Origin: Paenibacillus albicereus | Lineage (GTDB): Bacteria > Bacillota > Bacilli > Paenibacillales > Paenibacillaceae | Length of the DNA: 64,000 bases | Assembly: GCF_012676905.1 (NCBI RefSeq) | Contig: NZ_CP051428.1 | Span: 5,019,001-5,083,000, forward strand | Direction: 5' to 3' | In this document: in pieces, positions 61,868 to 64,000 of the stretch | Layout of the letters: each line of letters opens with the position of its first letter | Position numbering within the stretch: the first letter of the stretch is position 1 | Program-made: the position numbers and the translations under genes | The notes under the pieces: generated by a model | Seen by the model: the letters and a program-made list of their open reading frames with translations, nothing else | The model's database searches: none | Told to the model about the DNA's origin: nothing

Positions 61868-63450
61868 GGCGAATCGCTCCTTTTCTTAGGAATGGCGACG
61901 GTGAAGCGCGTGCCCCCGTCCTCGCCCGGCTGGAACTCGAGCCAGCCGCCGAGCTGGCGGACGGAGCCATGGACGAGCGCCAGGCCGTAGCCTCTTCTTT
62001 CCTTGCTTTTGGTCGAATAGCCGACCTCGAAGATGCGCTCGGCCGCCTCCTCCGGAATGCCGCAGCCGTTGTCCTCCACCTCCAGCACGAGGTCCGGTCC
62101 GAGATCGGTCAGCAGCACGGCGACCTTCCCCTCTCCGTCGTGGCTGACCGCCTCCAGCGCATTGTCGATCAGATTGCCGAGGATCGTCACGAGCTGCGAA
62201 CGGTCCAGCTCCGGCGGCACGTCGCGGAACGTGCTGTCCCCGTCCACCTCCAGCTCCACCCGCAGCTCCTGGGCGCGGTTGATCTTGCCGAGCAGCAGCC
62301 CGCCGATGACGGGATCGGGAATTTCCTTGAGGATCGTGCCGATGCGGCTGTTGTGGCTGTCCGACTCCCGGGCGATGAACGCCACCGCCTCGCGGTGCTG
62401 GTCCAGCTGGAGAAGCCCCGAGATCGTATGCAGCTTGTTGGAAAACTCATGCGTCTGCGCCCGCAGGCCGTCGGCGTACTGCTGCATCTGCGACAGCTGC
62501 TGCGTGAGCAGGTACAGCTCCGACTGGTCGCGGAAGCTCGACACGGCGCCGACGACGCGGCCGCCGGCATCCTTGACGGGCACGCGGCTGACGATGACCG
62601 CGCGCGTGCCGACGATCGCTTCCTCGCCGTATGCGGCAGCCTCGGCCTCGCCCGCGCGCGGGAAGGCGGCATCGGGCAGCACTCCCCGCGCCGGGCGGCC
62701 CAGCAGCTGCGAGCGGTCCTCGAGGCCCAGCATGTGCATCGCCTGCTGGTTGAGCAGCGTGACCTCGCCCCGGTTGTTGACGGCGACGATGCCCTCGCGC
62801 ACCGACTCCAGCACCGCCTCCTGCTCGCGGTACAGCCGTCCGATGTCCTCCGGCTCGAGGCCGTGGATGGCTCGCTTCACATGCCGCGCGATAAGCGCGG
62901 CGCCGAGCGCGCTCAAGGCGAGCGCGGCCAGGGCGAGCGCGGCGATCGGCAGCAGGAAGCTGCGGGACTCGCGCTCGATGTCCTCCAGCAGGATGCCGAC
63001 CGAGACGACGCCGATGATGCTTCCGTCCCCGCCGTATACGGGCGTCTTGCCGCGCAGCGACTGGCCGAGCGTGCCTGTCGCCTCCGAGACGATCGACTGG
63101 CCGGCGAACACCGGTCCGTTGTCGCCGCCGACCATCGGCAGGCCGATCAGCTCCGGATTGGGATGGGCATAGCGGATGCCTTGGGCGTTGCCGACGACGA
63201 TGAATTCGGCATCGGTGCGCCGGCGGATCTCCTCGATCATCGGCTGGAGGATGGCGGGCGGATCGTCCTCGGCGAAAGCATTCCGGACATCGGGAATCGC
63301 CGCGACCATCTGGGCCAGGTTGAGCGCTTTGGAGCCCTCCTGGCTCTTGTACGTATCGAGCAGCATATCCCGGAAGGCGAGCGACAGCAGCAGCAGGATG
63401 ATGGAGGTCAGCGCGCAGAGGAGGAGCGTCAGCTTCGTTTGCAGGCGCAT
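61864..63450 (-). CDS. CitA/DctS-type sensor histidine kinase
   Basis: The 528-residue kinase has two membrane helices (about 7-30 and 170-195) flanking an extracellular single-Cache sensor (31-168, with the TDAEFIVVGNAQGIRYAHPN core), a PAS domain (about 210-310), and the kinase core with H-box RAQTHEFSNKLHTISGL, N-box NLIDNALEA and G-boxes DNGCGIPEE and GYGLALVHGS. This is the layout of citrate and C4-dicarboxylate sensors. The ATG at 63450 follows AAAGGGCGG. It forms an operon with the regulator and is divergent from the transporter gene. Confidence 0.94.
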   Translation of the reverse strand: MRLQTKLTLLLCALTSIILLLLSLAFRDMLLDTYKSQEGSKALNLAQMVAAIPDVRNAFAEDDPPAILQPMIEEIRRRTDAEFIVVGNAQGIRYAHPNPELIGLPMVGGDNGPVFAGQSIVSEATGTLGQSLRGKTPVYGGDGSIIGVVSVGILLEDIERESRSFLLPIAALALAALALSALGAALIARHVKRAIHGLEPEDIGRLYREQEAVLESVREGIVAVNNRGEVTLLNQQAMHMLGLEDRSQLLGRPARGVLPDAAFPRAGEAEAAAYGEEAIVGTRAVIVSRVPVKDAGGRVVGAVSSFRDQSELYLLTQQLSQMQQYADGLRAQTHEFSNKLHTISGLLQLDQHREAVAFIARESDSHNSRIGTILKEIPDPVIGGLLLGKINRAQELRVELEVDGDSTFRDVPPELDRSQLVTILGNLIDNALEAVSHDGEGKVAVLLTDLGPDLVLEVEDNGCGIPEEAAERIFEVGYSTKSKERRGYGLALVHGSVRQLGGWLEFQPGEDGGTRFTVAIPKKRSDSP

Positions 63451-63560
63451 CGGTTGTCCGCCCTTTCCGTGACGTTTATGAGCAAAATGGCTGAAATGCG
63501 GCAAATGCAAGGTATGCGCGCAATGTAGCCGCCTCGCGGACGTTCATGATACAGTCACAA

Positions 63561-63575
63561 TTGTAAACGCTATCA
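63561..63575. promoter_or_regulatory. CcpA catabolite-responsive element (cre)
   Basis: TTGTAAACGCTATCA matches every position of the cre consensus WTGNAANCGNWNNCW. It lies 58 bases before the TctC-type gene and 111 bases before the kinase gene. Confidence 0.7.
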
Positions 63576-63632
63576 TAAAAGGTCCGGTGCTTGATCGGAA
63601 CACTCGTACTATACCATAAGGGGGAAGCTTCA

Positions 63633-64000
63633 ATGAAGTTCAATTCCTGGAAGTGGAAACCAATCGTCGCCGCTCTGGCGGCCGTAACGGCGATGTCCGC
63701 GCTGTCCGCATGCGGCGAAGGAGGAAACTCCGGCGGCTCGGGCTCGTATCCGTCCAAGCCGATCGTCGTCGTCGCTCCGTCCGGAGCCGGCGGCGGCTGG
63801 GACAAGACCGCCCGCGCGCTGACAAAGGTGCTCGGCGAGGCCAAGCTCGTCGACAAGACGATGACCGTCGAGAACAAGCCCGGCGGCGGCGGCGCCGTGT
63901 TCATGGCCGAATACGCGACGCAGGACAAGAAAAATCCGTATCGCCTGTTCGTCAGCTCGCCGCCGATCCTCATCAACAACCTCAAGAAGGAAGGCAACAG
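63633..64000 (+). CDS. Tripartite tricarboxylate transporter substrate-binding lipoprotein (TctC/Bug type), N-terminal part
   Basis: The first 122 codons are inside the window; the gene runs past position 64000. It has a lipobox (MSALSACGEGG) and the opening of the TctC/Bug fold: YPSKPIVVVAPSGAGGGWDK, then RALTKVLGEAK, TVENKPGGGGAVFMAEY. Such proteins bind citrate or related carboxylates and deliver them to TctAB permeases, which probably follow downstream. AAGGGGGAAGCTTCA precedes the ATG. It is divergent from the CitA/CitB-type pair, with a cre site between them. Confidence 0.92.
   Translation, partial: MKFNSWKWKPIVAALAAVTAMSALSACGEGGNSGGSGSYPSKPIVVVAPSGAGGGWDKTARALTKVLGEAKLVDKTMTVENKPGGGGAVFMAEYATQDKKNPYRLFVSSPPILINNLKKEGN

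Overview
The window is GC-rich DNA with Gram-positive style signals: strong AGGAGG-type ribosome binding sites, frequent TTG/GTG starts, intrinsic terminators ending in T-tracts, a guanine-type purine riboswitch ahead of xpt-pbuX, Fur boxes and a CcpA-type cre site. Gene content (GreA, RlmN, DUF1540, YflT, DUF3221 and TetR/HxlR/MerR regulators, Cache chemoreceptors) fits a spore-forming member of the Bacillales, most likely a GC-rich Paenibacillus or close relative. This assignment is an inference; no rRNA, tRNA, IS element, intact prophage or CRISPR array was seen.

Layout. 1-4.4 kb: start of an RND efflux pump, a LysR regulator, and a catalase (KatE type) followed 3 bases later by a small DUF6526 membrane protein. 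4.4-8.3 kb: a chemoreceptor, a luciferase-like monooxygenase, and an orphan NarL-type regulator that has lost its phosphoacceptor aspartate. 8.4-12.1 kb: three related secreted coiled-coil proteins in one operon with a signal peptidase I, divergent from a YflT-type stress protein with two EF-hand-like loops. 12.9-15.2 kb: riboswitch-controlled xpt-pbuX. 15.2-19 kb: a translationally coupled AraC regulator, FAD oxidase and half-length MFS protein, divergent from a flavodoxin-fold quinone reductase. 19-26.8 kb: tail-collar remnant, secreted sulfatase, threonine synthase, GreA, a GNAT protein, RlmN and a CDF zinc-type exporter. 26.9-36.4 kb: HxlR/aldo-keto reductase pair, VOC protein, PTP, lipoprotein, MFS exporter, beta-lactamase-fold hydrolase, TetR/pentapeptide unit with matching operators, and a HAD phosphatase. 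36.5-43 kb: a phospholipase D-like protein, a 14-copy 52-bp tandem array, and a MoxR-DUF58-DUF4129 operon whose last gene is frameshifted. 43-57 kb: HD hydrolase, alpha/beta hydrolase, zinc metallopeptidase, DUF3500 protein, second chemoreceptor, DUF1540 miniprotein behind a structured leader, two MFS exporters (one with a MerR regulator), DEAD-box helicase, Fur-controlled siderophore-binding lipoprotein. 56-64 kb: lipid kinase, purple acid phosphatase-like secreted enzyme, aldo-keto reductase, a second 52-bp array (9 copies), and a CitA/CitB-type two-component system divergent from a TctC-type tricarboxylate-binding lipoprotein with a cre site between them.

The observations most worth following are the secreted coiled-coil cluster with its own signal peptidase, the two 52-bp arrays that share a core in opposite orientation, the degenerate response regulator, the EF-hand-bearing stress protein, the frameshift in the MoxR operon, and the structured leader of the DUF1540 gene.
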